Shown here: positions 35,401 through 48,200 of the stretch, piece after piece
Position numbering within the stretch: position 1 is the first letter of the stretch
Layout of the letters: each line of letters starts with the position of its first letter
Assembly (NCBI GenBank): GCA_039583875.1
Contig: CM077160.1
Location: forward strand, 112,797,314 to 112,861,313
Length of the DNA: 64,000 bases
Direction: 5' to 3'
DNA from: Platanthera guangdongensis
Lineage: Eukaryota > Streptophyta > Magnoliopsida > Asparagales > Orchidaceae
The notes under the pieces: model-generated
Seen by the model: the letters and a program-made list of their open reading frames with translations, nothing else
Database searches by the model: none
Told to the model about the DNA's origin: nothing
Translations under genes and position numbers: made by a program

Positions 35401-38400
35401 GCGCGGCCAGGATAACATGCTTGCGATCTTTTGAGGGTCCGCCTTGACGCCGTCGGCCGACACCAAATGCTCAAGTATTCGACCTCCTGCCCGAAAGAGC
35501 ATTTGGACTGCTTGGCGTACAGTTGGTGTTGGCGAAGAATGGCGAAGACCTGCTCCACATGGTGTAAATATTCCTCCCAGCTGGCATTGTAGATCAGAAT
35601 ATCATCAAAGAATATTAGCACCGACTGACGGAGAAGGGGGCAGAATATCTCGTTCATGACGGCCTGAAATGTGGAGGGGGCGTTGGTGAGCCCGAACGAC
35701 ATCACCAGAAACTCATAATACCCATCATGTGTACGGAAAGCGGTCTTGTGAACATTTTCTTCATGCATGCGAATTTGGTGGTAACCCGACCTGAGGTCGA
35801 GTTTGGTGAAACGGGAAGCATCGTGTAGTTCATCCAGTAATTCTTCAATCAGCGGTATCAGAAACTTGTCTTTTACGGTGGAACTATTTAGGCCGCGGTA
35901 GTCCACGCAGAAGCGTCACGATCCGTCCTTCTTCTTAACCAAGATTAAGGGGGACGAGAACACACTGGTACTCGGACGAATGAGTCCCGCTGTGATCATT
36001 TCCCGAACGCTGCGCTTGATCTCGGCCTTTTAGCTATACGAGTATCGGTACAGACGAATATTGATGGGCTCCGTACCGGTCTTCAACTGAATCCGGTGAT
36101 CGCGGAACCGCGATGGTGGGAGTGTCTTGGGTGTCTGGAATACATCAGCATACTGAGCGAGCAACGCCTGCATCTGCTCAGGAACTGCCCGAGACGGCCC
36201 GGGGGTCTCCGTAATCGCCATGACAATCGCTCAAGACTGCGGAGGGATATCTCCTTCAGTGGGGAAGATTTGACGCCACCAAGGCAGTATTGCCTCCCCT
36301 GCTGGAGGAACTCCATTGTCATCTGTTCCCAATCAAAGGTCACCCTCCGTAGTTGTTGTAGCCACTGCACCCCAAGCACCATATCCGACCCTCTGATGGG
36401 TAGGAGATAGACTTCTGTACGTCCCGAGTACCCCTGTATCCTTAGTTCCACGCCTTTCATGACCCCCTCGCACCAGAGTTTGCTGTCATCGGTCACCATA
36501 ACGTGAAAAGCAGTAGCTCGGTCAACCTCGTGTCCCACCCTCTGCGCCACTTCCGGGTGGATGAAGTTGTGCGTACTCCCGCTGTCTACCAGGATAGTCA
36601 CCTTCTCCTGGCGGACTCTCCCGGCCATCCTCATAGTGAGTGGTGCATTGCATCCCTCCATCGCCTGAAGTGACACGCCGAACTCAGTCAGATCCAAGTC
36701 CCCTTCCCACTCAGATACGGGTGTGCCCTCGTCCTCCGTGTCCTCCCGTAGCATAAAGACCTGTATCTTTTGACATTTGTGCCTGAGAGCGAATTTCTCA
36801 TCACAATTATAGCACAATCCCTTTTTCTTCCGCGCCTGAAGTTCCGATCAAATCAGCCGAGTGACAACGGGCTTGCCCGGTCCCTGAGGGTCCCTCTTCG
36901 CCACTGGCGTAGTGGTAGTAGAACGGGTTGAGCTGCGGTAGCGTTGCCGGTTGTAGCGTTCCTCCTGTATCCGAGCTAAACTGATCGCATGGTTCAAGCT
37001 GCGGGGCATGTACGACTGGATCTTATCCCACAAATAATCCTTGAGTCCGGATACAAAACAACTGAGTAGTGTTTTCTCCTCCCACTGTACTCGGTTAGCC
37101 AGCTTTTCGAACTCGGTTCGGTACTCCATCACTGTACCCTTCTGGTGCAGCTTCTGTATGAGCGCCTCAAAGTCTTCGTACTCGAGAGGTTCAAAACGAG
37201 CGGTGATTCCATCCACGAAGTCGGTGCAGGCTACGTAGTACTTGCCTCTCAGGAACCACTGCACCCATTGGAAAGCATCATCCTCCAAATGAAAAGAGGC
37301 CAACTGCACCCATTGCCCCTCGGGAATCTCCTGGTAGCTGAAAAACAGTTCCACCTTCTGCAGCCACTCCAGCACATCTCCGCCATTGAACTTGGGAAAA
37401 TTCATCAGCGTCAATTTTGGCGGCATGTATGGCTGATGTCCGGCTTGTACACGCCACCCTGCATCCTATCCATACTCCGTCGGTCTTCTTGGTTTCCCGG
37501 GTTCAAAAGGCATGCCGGGGACCCCTTGACGAAATGGCCCCGCCGCTGGAGCTCCACCCCATTGCATGCTGCCTCTTGCCGGAGGGGGCACCAGGCCCTC
37601 CCCCGCGCCATATGGGGGAAACGACCAACCGCCGCCCCTAGGGCCAAAACCACCGGAGCCGCTCCCACTGGTGCCGAAACTGGCTATATCGAACCCGCCG
37701 AGGCCCCAGCCTGCTGCACCGGCCCCGCCGGAGCCACCCCCGCCTGTGCCGAATCCGCTCGACCCGATCCCGCCTGCGCCGACCCCGCCGGAGCCCAAGC
37801 CGCCTGCGCTGACTCCACCGGAGGCCGTCCCGCCTGCGCTGGAGCCCCCCGTGCCGAACCCGCTGCTCTGGGTCGATCCCGAGCCCGCGACGAACCCCGC
37901 TCCTCTGACTGTCCCGATCGGGCCTCCGTTTGCGCCGATCCGGTGTGAATCGACTCGTGCGGCAGTAGATCCGCCCGGATCCTCTTCCGTCACGGCCTTA
38001 CCCTTCAGATTTTGCGTCAACAACGCCATGATCTCCTCCATTCGGGTGTCGATCCGCTCTTCTAGCCTTTGCGTGGATGTTTTCACGTTTTCCTCGATGA
38101 CGGCCACCGAATCCGTCAAACCCATCAGATTTTCTTCTAGGGTTTCCAAGCGGCCGATTTCCTCTTGCGTTCGCGTCGTCACCATGGTGGAGAAAATTGT
38201 CTCTGATACCAAATGATAGGAAGAAGAAGGGGGAGAGAGAGATCTAAGGAGGAAATTAGAGAACTAGGGTTTGAAGAGGAGAAGAAAGAGAAATACCTTG
38301 AATGATCTTGCATAATCCCCCACATGAGAGCGGCCAAGGAGGGGCTGGCCGGCCCCTCCAAAAGGGGCTGAACCCGTTGGTTCAGCCCCGACCGACCGGT

Positions 38401-41400
38401 TCACTGAGAGGGGGCTGAACCAGATGGTTCAGCCCCGTTGCCGCTTGTCGACTCCTTGCGCCTACGAACATACTGTCGTCCCGAGAAGCGTAGTGGCGGC
38501 ATAACACATACTCAGATGCGGATTATGCGGGCTCATTGGATGATAGACGTTCAACTGCTGGGTTCTGTACATACTTTGGAGGAAATCTTATCACATGGCG
38601 GAGTAAGAAGTAGACGGTGGTCGCCCGCTCGTCTGCTGAGGCCGAGTACCGTGCGATGACAGTTGTTACATCTGAAATAACCTGGCTGGATAGTCTTTTA
38701 ATGGACTTGGGGGTTAAATTGTCCTCACCTTCAACACTGTTCTGCGACAGTCAAGTTGCGATACACATTGCAAAGAATCCTGTATTCCATGAGAGGACTA
38801 AACATATTGAGGTTAATTGTCATTTTGTTCGAGAAAAGGTTCAAGCAAAGGAGCTAAAACTTGAACATGTTGCCGCCTCTGGACAAGTTGCTGATATCCT
38901 TACCAAGGCGCTGCCTCGCAAGTTGTACTACCTGTTCCTGTCCAAGTTTGACGCATATGACCTATACGCTCCAGCTTATGGGGGAGTGTTAGATAATATA
39001 GAAGAAAACAATGTAAAGGCCCATTTATAGGCCCATTTATCTCCTTCCTCTTTTAGTCTCACATCTCCTATATATGATTATTTCTCCCTCTCTTCTCCTA
39101 TATATTTGTATTGTTTCTTGTATTTGACACATGAAGAAGTATATACAGGGTTGAGCCTTTGATTTCTACAATTTCCTAACTTCTAAATCACTGGCAAATA
39201 ATTTGTTTGTAGTCGAAATCCGTCCTGGGAAGAATTTTATTAATTCCTGTGTACATGAAATTTCTTCCAGCATGCTGTTTTCCCTTCTCTTGCCCATCCT
39301 TGTCTCCAGCAGCCCCTGTCGGCTTACGGGAAAGCTTTCACAATCCCACTTTGTATCCAACAGTCAATGCCGCTATCGACTCGCAGTGGCCACCCGCCAA
39401 CACCTTGATGCATGCCCGGATTTCAAAATTGATTTTAAAAGACAAAATTTGAGAACAAATTAATTTTGGGTGGTGCTAGCGGAAGTTTTATGGGTGTTTG
39501 CAATCGGAAACCGTCCAAGCTTTCACAAACGAACAGAAATGCCCCACGCTCGCTCGCATTCGTCGATTTGATTAATTTTTCCACATGCGTTAGCAAGAAG
39601 GGAAACAAGCTCAATTTTTGAATTGACGACAAACAAGAGTAAGGTTAATTTAAGCAAGCATTTCCTGATATTACCGGCCAAATAATATTGTGCATAAACA
39701 TTAAACTAATAATAAGGGAGGTGTGGGCTTGTGTGAGAGTTATCCCTGGCCCGTGCGCAAGCAACACGAGCCCTAAACAGAGGTTGACTGTGACTATTTT
39801 GGGAAAGAAGTGGCTGCAGGCTCGGGTGGAGGAGGAACAGGTTCAAGGGCCGAAGTTTGCGAAGCCGTCGGTTGGTCCGCCCAAAGCGCCGGTGGAGGGC
39901 CAGGAAATTAGCGTCGACAGTCGACTGGCCCCAAGCTGGGAGGTCGGGGGCACCGGCGATTCACGGGAGCCGGGGAAGAGGCCAAATGCCTTGCCGGAGC
40001 TAGGGTACTGGACGGTAGCTGTGCCGGATCTGGAAGGGGAGAAGACGGGCGGTGGGGAGTCGGGCGTCGACGTGCTGGGCAGCAACCCGGAGAGAAGACA
40101 AACAGTCTCTCTCGGTTTCTTTCTTTGAGCCTGTCTTTTAGATGGGGCTGATTGCTTTTATAAAGTAAAGCCTTTAATGACGGGGGTTACAAAAGCTGGC
40201 AGATAACAGGAGAGGTTTCTAAAGAGTGGCCGGTTGAAATCTTTTAAAGTCTTTAGAAATTAAGATTTTAAGGTGGGAGTTTCAAAGGGATATTAATTGT
40301 TTTGGAAAATCAAGGGTTGGAAAAAAAATACTTAGGCTTTTCCCTCATCATTAATTTTAGAATATATTTTACATTTTAATTAAGTTACTTGCTTAATTTA
40401 ACACTACTCCTAATTTAACGGACCTATCCATTCATAATCTTATTGATCGGTCACTCCAATAAGTCAAACAACAGTGCACGAATAACAAACGCGATACAAC
40501 ATGCGAGACAAACTAAAAAATATAAATGCGCGAAAACATGCACTACAAAAATAGTAAAATAAAGATGCAATCATGGGTTGCATCACACCTCTGGGATCTT
40601 CTTGCTCGTAAGTATTATTGTATAGTATTTTATATTATGTGTGTATCACCCCACGAGTTTGACAGCCTGCTGCAATGCCTTGGCCTGTAGATTTCATGCC
40701 TATCTGATCACCCGCCCAAAGCACGCCCCAATGAGCCCCATAATGTTCTTTAAAACACTGGTATATACACCCTATCTCAAGCCATTTTTGAGCTGAATCG
40801 AACTCTTTTCGACAGTCATGGTTGAGTTGAGGTTTATTGATACCAATTCAGCTAGAATGGAGCATTATCAAACTGAGTTTTTGGGCATATTTATCAGCCC
40901 TAGTTATGAATAAGATTAAGCTGAGCATAATGTTCATTGTGTTATTTCTTTGGCCATTTTCAAAATTGTGTTCAGTAATTCCGCCAACATGCTTGTCCTT
41001 CTACTAACCATACTAATACTCCATTCAAATTATGTATTTTTATTTGATTTGGCATAATAATATTCAGGGATGTGAATAGCATGGAATGTTTATATAATAT
41101 TAACTAGTATCGGAGGTACAAAATACAATGAAAATTTGGTTTGCCATAATAATATTCAGGAATGCAAATAGCATCCAATGTGTGTATAGAGTGTTAACTA
41201 GAATTGGAGGTACATAATACCATGGAAATGTGACTTCTGAAATGTTTTGGAAACATAAAGGATGCATATGATTATGTACCAATTTACCATGCTAGTTTCC
41301 CTCCTTTATCCCTAGTCAATTTTTGGCTGCTGCAGCAATTTTCCATTTTGCATTGGAGGGTGACGCTCTTCAAGCAGTAGAATTAACAGAAAAACTAGCC

Positions 41401-44400
41401 TCTAATTTACTGGAGCAAAATGAAGATTTGCATTTTGATTTATTGGGGCTTCGTTTTGTCGACCTTGTCCGCTCGAAGAAATGGTGAGTGATCCTTTTAT
41501 TTTCTTATTATCTTGTTTTGACTTTGTAGGCTTCATCTATTTATCATTATCATGGCAGTACAGAAGCTTTGGAATTTGCGCAGGCCAAGCTAACACCATT
41601 TGGAAAGAGTCCAAAAAATGTTGAGAAGCTTGAGGTACATCTATCTATCTATACCTGTAACATTTTAAAGAGGGAATCCGTGGTGCAGATCGACCTTTAC
41701 CATAACTGCTACAGTAAGAAAATATTTCCTGGTCAGATCTATAAAAAACAAAAATAAAGAATAAAAGTTGTGCTACTGTACAAAGAGAATGGTAAAGAGA
41801 GGATATATATATATATCAATGTTGCAGATGTCGGATGTCGGGGAAATGTCGGTTTGGGTTTTCATGTCGGTTTTTTATTTATCGGGGGATATATCGAGGA
41901 TATTTCATATATCAGATTTTAATATTTAATTAATTATATTTGTAATTAAATGTTATTTTTTAATTTTTATACATATCACAGTACTACCTATTTTACAACA
42001 TATTGAATTTTTAAATATTAAAATCTATATGTAGCATTTAACATACAACACTTTAAAGATTGAAAATTTGCAAAACTAGTGATTTTAAGATTAAAATTCC
42101 AAAAATCAAATTTCAAACATACCTCATTATTCGTCACCTGAAAACTCATCTATAGTCGACAGAGTAGATAGAATATGATCTTCATCCAATGAACCCTCTA
42201 GATCTCCCTCGTCTACTTCAGATATTTTTCTCTTTCCCCTTCTTTGATAACTAATTGCCACTTCTTTGCTTGTAGGTAATCTTTGAGGTCTCCTTTCATC
42301 ATGATCAGCGTCGACTATATTGCCAATTTGCGCTCATGTCAGCCCCTCGCCAGGAAAGACTTTATCATCGTCATCTTCATCTTCATCCTCCTCAGGATCA
42401 ACATTCACCATCCACTCTTATGCCATTCCAGAATCAACATTCTTAGCTGTCAATGGATCACGAGATGTCTCTGAATATTTCGACTTTAGCAAAACATTGA
42501 ACTTTACAGATACTAAATCGTTCAATCTCTTGCTATCAAGTTTATTTCTCTTTTTAGAATGTATCTGTACATTTTTAAAAAGAGTTAAATAATGCATACA
42601 ATCATATAATAAGATATAAATGTTTAACTACATAACTAAATTAATGTATACTATCTCGAAGGTGCTCCAGTTTCTCTCACAGCCAGATGATGAAGTAGTC
42701 AAACTTAAAATTTTCATGACCATAGTTTTAAGGTACGGTGTATCAGTACCGTTAAGCCGCCACCAATGTACTGTGAAAATTAAAATGACAACACAATGTA
42801 TTAAACTATTAATTATTCATTTATTATACATAAATACATCATTATTGTTAATAAATATATATATTAAAATGTACCTGGATTTAAGTTGGAATTTTGTAGC
42901 TGTCTCTTTGCCATCTCTTTACCAAATAACCCTTGTTGGTATTGGTAAACATCAAGTTCAGCGCTGATGTGATCCCGTTTTCATATGCCCATCTACCTAT
43001 GTACACGGCAGCAGCATCTCTGGCTTTCTTTCTGTACTTACTCTCTATCGTGCTCTGTTGGGAATCTTTTCCCTTGGTAGACTCGGCAGCTGAATGAACA
43101 AACTGGTCCATTGGACCCTTTGAACCTGTGCTCCTAAGTATGCTAGTGTCCTCTTCTTGATCAACATGAACTCCAACAACCACCTCATTCAGTATTAGCC
43201 CTCTTACTCTCTAAATTTGAGTTCAGGGCCGAATCCGCTTTAGCCTTAACGTCGGCGGGAACCTGAGGGCATGACTTAACATTACCCTTCCACCCAGCCA
43301 AGTGATGCTTGAAACGTGTAATTCCGCCATTCACTGTCTGCTTGCAGTAGTTGCATTTGATTCGGTTTGTGTCGTTTGCAACCAGCTTCTCACCAAATGC
43401 CCAGAACGGATCTCTACCGGTTGGTACCAGTGATACTTGAACCTCACTAGAACCAGCAGAAGAAGTCATTCTAATAGGACACGAAATGAAAATAATATTA
43501 GTTAAATGTAATGAAAAAATATTTTACATGACTATATCACGAGAAAAATTGTTAGTTGAAAAAAATCATCATAAAAGCCCCATAACTTCATTAGATCGTT
43601 AGATCTTCAGATATCTTTTATATTATTCATGCAATACTTTATTTATCCAACAAAATTTTGCATTCTCAGTAGTATACTAGTATACAAAGTTATAACTATC
43701 ATTCAAACTTTCAAAGTATCCAACAAATTGAACAAAACATTCAAGTATCATTCAAATTTTCAAAACATCTCACATTTTATTTATTAAAAGCCACAAAGCA
43801 GCAGGGCAACTACAAATGTGATTGGATATACATGCATCATTGATTGCAAAATGAAGTTGGATAAATAACTATTAATAGGGGGTATTTCAAATCATTTGTT
43901 GATTAATAAACGTGTCAAATAAAAATAAAGCAGCAATTAATAAGACAAATAAATCAACAACGCAGCCACTATGCTACAACCAGAAAGGCAACCACAAATA
44001 AAATAGCGGACCGACATGTCCGACAACATGTCTCTGGTTCTTTTTTTTAGCCCAGAGAGCACCAACGAGTAAAACATTAAAGATTAAACCGCTATAATTT
44101 TACGCTAAACATATTATCTAATATTAACTTTTTAATAAGAATGAATACGTTTTAAAGTTTTAGTAAATAAAATAATATATACATAATAATCACTTGCATA
44201 TTTAATTTGTAATAGCCTTGGCTAAACCTCAAAAGTAGCCTCTACAAATTAATCAGGACAAGAAGTATCAGTAAAAAGGAGTCATCTCAATACCAATAAG
44301 TTCTGTTCACAGTTAGTTGAAATAATCATTATTAGGATCCATGTGGAAGACCTATTCAATTATTAAGAACATTCTTCATATCCCTTTCCTATTAGAACGT

Positions 44401-45221
44401 ATTCATTCTTATTAAAAAGTTAATATTGGATAATATGTTTGATGTAATATTATAGCACTAAAAAAATGAAATGCAGAGCGATAGAATGAGAGGGGGAGGT
44501 AGGGAGAAGAATGAACCAGCCGAGAGAGCACCAGCGAGCAGGGAGAGGAAAGGACCAGTGAGCTAGAGAGCACCAGAGAACCAGAAAACCAGAGAGCACC
44601 AGTGAGCAAGGTGAAGAAAGAACCAGAGAGATAAAGTGCCGACAGCGTGCGAGAGAGGGAGAGCACCAACGAGCTAGAGAGCACCAGATAACCAGAGAAC
44701 CAGAGAACCAGAGAGCACCAGCAAGCACGGAGAAGAAAGAACCAGAGAGAGTGCCGACAGCGTGCGAGAGAGGGAGAGCACCAACGAGCTAGAGAATACC
44801 GGAGAATCAGAGAAACAGAGAGCACCAGCGAGCAGAGAGTAGAAATAACCAGAGAGACAGTGTCGCCGACGCGCGCGGGAGAGCTAGGGCAGGAGCGATG
44901 GGGAGAGCTAGGGCAGAGCGACGTGAAGAGCTAGGGCAGAGCGGGGTGAAGTGAAATGAGCGGGGTCTTGTGAAATGAGCAGGGTAATTTTATTGTTAAG
45001 AAATAAGAATTAATAAAATAATTTTTTAAATAAATAAAAAAAAGGTAAAATAACGCCCGATATCGGGCGTTATTTGGTGCCGACATGTCGGTTTTAACCG
45101 ACATGTCGGACCGCTATTTTCAAAACGCCACGAAACGAAATTGTGCCAGTTTTGTGTCGTTTTTGCTCCCAAACCTTCATGTCGGCCGACATGTCAGACA
45201 TGTCGGCCGATATCCACAACA

Positions 45222-45297
<76 letters not shown>

Positions 45298-48200
45298 CAG
45301 TTGTGCACGGGGGACCCCGTGCGAGGAGACGACACTCAGCGGGGGCGACGACATTCGGTGGGGGCGGCGACATTCGGTGGGGAAGGCGACAATGGTCTTG
45401 GGCGGCGACATTGGTCGTGGGCATAGTTGTCAAGGCGCGCGCCTAGGCGCGCCTGAGGCGCCGGGCGCACCAGGCACAGCCCGCCGCGCCTCAGCACAGC
45501 TGAGGCGGGCGATGTGCCCCAGGTGCGCCTCAGGCGCGCCTAGGCGCGGGCCTTACAGGCTCCCAGGCGCGCCCGAGTCTTTCAAGGTATTTTTAAATTT
45601 TTTTTATATGGGCAAAAACATGATCTTAGACGCACCCGAGGCACCCCCTTGGCGCACTTGGGCGCCCAATTCGCTGAAATTGAGCGAATTGGGCGCCCAA
45701 TTCGCTGAAATTGAGCGAATTCGCCACCCAATTCGCTGAAATTCCGCGAATTCGCTCAATTTCAGCGAATTGGGCGCCCAATTCGCTGAAATTCCGCGAA
45801 TTCGCTCAATTTCAGCGAATTGAGCGCCCAATTCGCACAATTTTAGCGAATTGGGCGCCCAATTCGCTCAATTTCCTTTTTCCCCCATTTTTGCGCCTCA
45901 GGCGCGCGCCTGCGCCTTGTGCCTAGGCTCCACGGGCCCTTTGCGCCTCGGTGCGCCTTGCGCCTTTGATAACTTAGGTCGTGGGCGGCGACATTTGTCA
46001 TGGGGGACAATATTTGTCGTGGGGGGCGACACTGGTCGTGGGCTTCGATCCCGTGGGGGGCTTTGTCGAGTCGTGCATGGGAGACCCGTGTGAGGGCGAC
46101 GACATTCGGTGGCGGCGGCGAGATTCGTTGGCGGCGGCGACATTTGGCAGGGGAGGAAACTTTCGGTGTAGGTAGTGACATTCAGAGGAGGAGGCGACAA
46201 TCAGCGAGGGCTGCAACACTCGGCGGGGATGGCAACCCTCGGCGGGGCGCCGGGGACAGAGATAAATCTCCCCAATTTTATTAGCAAACTCATTGTTGAA
46301 TAACTTAAAGAGAAGATACATAAACCCAATTGCCAAGCACCGTTTAAACTAAGAACATATACTTCGGGAATCCTAATGAAATTTTTTCAGTTGAAATCAT
46401 CCGGTAATAAGAAAATCGCTAAAAAAAACAAAAAACCCTTTTAGCTTTCAGCGACAACTGCAATCAAGATCAACAACTTGTCTTAGTGACATTGTGATGC
46501 AGGCTACGTCACCCGACGAACCAAAACGAACAAAAGACACTGAATTACTCTCTCACGTTCCAATTTTTCGTTTGCGCAAATAAAACGCAACACACCCGAT
46601 TGTGATATTATTAATCCAATGCTAATGTACGGGTTCGCCACACCCTTAGAGATCAAATAAAAGCTATGAGCCAATATTCTCTCAAGCGAAAAGGATCTAC
46701 CCGATCCGTTCGAGCGTGTGTTGTACTAAAAGAGATCCACCGAAAAATAACGATTCGAAAAATGGTAGATCTCTACCAACAAAAAAAAACGAGGTCCGTC
46801 AATCCTCACGAATTTAAATAGATCAAGAGAAAACAACAAAAATCGATTGGATCAAAACCACGATGAATTCAATATTCGCAAACAAGCAAAAGTTAACCAC
46901 CACATGAATTATCTAAGAGAGAAACACACAAAAGTAGAAATTTCCGTTACCCCAATCAGAAGATGATTCCGAGGAAAAAAAGATTCGCTCTTCTACGGTT
47001 CCACCGGAGTCGCACCGAACGGAGAGAAACACGTCCACCTTCCTCGATTCACGCAGGAGAAGGTTCGTCGTTGCAAGAGTGGTTGACCTTGGCCGAAATA
47101 CACCAAGAAGGGGAGGAATTAGGTTGGCCGAACCCTAGGTGGGGGAGCCTTGATGTAGTCGAACTCCAAGAGGGGGAAACCTTCGTGTTGTAAATAGTTG
47201 GAGAGGGGAAAGGTGTTGTGGTGGAGAAGAGAGGAGGGAAGAGGGGGAGAGGAGGGTGGCCGAACCACAAGGAGGAAGGGAGAGGAGGCCGGCGGCCAAG
47301 GAGAGGAGCAAGAGGGAAATACAAAATTTAGAGTTAGGTTTTCTTTTCATTCATAAATAATCAATAATCCAACACACAGTCTTATATAAGGCTAACAAAA
47401 ATCCAGGCTATATGCAGCCCAACTTAAGACAACATATGACTAAACGCAGGACAAAATTAAAAACAAGAATCTGGATAAATACAGTACATATTTTAAAGCA
47501 AATAATCAAGGAAAATAAATAACACATAAGCAAGAGAGAACGTCTTGCGTCGAGGGTGGAGGTTGTAGCGTCGATCAACAATGTCTTTGCGGCGCCGCAA
47601 GTCCTTGGTTAGAGAGGGCGAGGGATCTTCCGTAAGCATGCCGGCACCATCATCAACATGCCGGGGGTCGTCGTCTCCATCAATCCTCCCCCGCTCGAAA
47701 GTACTCACCACCGAGGAGTTTTCTTGAATGTACTGGCGCAGAAGAGCGTCATCCAAAAGAGCCACCTCTGATTCAAGTAGCCAAGAGTCATCAGAAGCAG
47801 GACGATCGCGCTACCAGATTAAGTAGTGGTGAATGTCACCACTTGGAGATGCGAGCACTTCTTCTTTGATTATCCTGTCAGGCAAAAAGGAGGTCTTGGG
47901 GAACCTTGGAAAAACATTAGTCAAAGAAGGAGAAAAAGTTTCTACATCAACATTCAACGTACCTTCAGTGGAAATCGTAGGAGAGAGCTATCCAGGAACA
48001 AGCTCACCCCCCAACCCATTAGAGGACACAATGGACGGAATAACCAGAGAGACAGATAACTCAAGTGGTGGAGAAACTTATGACGTTAAATCCGAAACAT
48101 TGAAAATATGGGATAACCCCAAGCAGTGAGTATCTTTTTTTCTCCTAACTTCTTTAAAATTCGAAAAGGTCCGGCTTGCTGATTCGCCAATTTTTTTAAG

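Larger units (their letters stand above)
31838..38506 (-). mobile_element. Gypsy chromovirus-like element G2, inserted in C2, minus strand
   Basis: LTRs are 31838-32137 and 38214-38506. Flanking 5-mers TATAC (31833-31837) and CATAC (38507-38511) are a target duplication with one change. Removing G2 restores the C2 RT-RNase H frame at a Y-S-D motif. Coding order on the minus strand is gag, protease, RT, RNase H, integrase, chromodomain. An extra partial copy of RNase H-integrase is present. Confidence 0.9.
27531..39170 (+). mobile_element. Copia element C2 with inverted gag-to-RT block, split by gypsy G2
   Basis: Order on the + strand: truncated 5' LTR (27531-27652), primer site, a block of about 3.2 kb in reverse orientation (RT start, integrase, protease, gag, leader), then RT in forward orientation (30852-31837), gypsy G2 (31838-38506), RNase H (38507-38980), polypurine tract and 3' LTR (38987-39170). 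The RT text of the inverted and forward parts meets at the same motif (WDLVPLP), so this is one element with an internal inversion. Confidence 0.82.
41817..45224 (-). mobile_element. hAT transposon, internally deleted, minus strand
   Basis: Left end CAATGTTGCAGATGTCGG and right end (inverted) CAGTGTTGTGGATATCGG form inverted termini. 8-bp ATATATAT flanks (41809-41816, 45225-45232) fit a hAT duplication, although the site is a TA microsatellite. Subterminal CCGACATGTCGG palindromes occur near the right end. It encodes a BED finger and the dimerisation end of a transposase, but the catalytic middle is missing. Confidence 0.82.

Noticed and set aside
37417..38216. Pro/Ala-rich + strand ORFs of 74-267 codons
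   Set aside because: Antisense of the Gly-rich gag region of G2; the minus strand has the coiled coil and gag domain.
39688..40128. 146-codon ORF as a host gene
   Set aside because: Low-complexity Gly/Pro/Glu composition, both strands open, no domain; kept only as part of an unassigned region.
45143..46336. Several 80-200-codon ORFs on both strands
   Set aside because: They translate the TA microsatellite (Ile-Tyr runs), the CGGCGACATT minisatellite and the palindromic MITE core; no domain and both strands open for compositional reasons.
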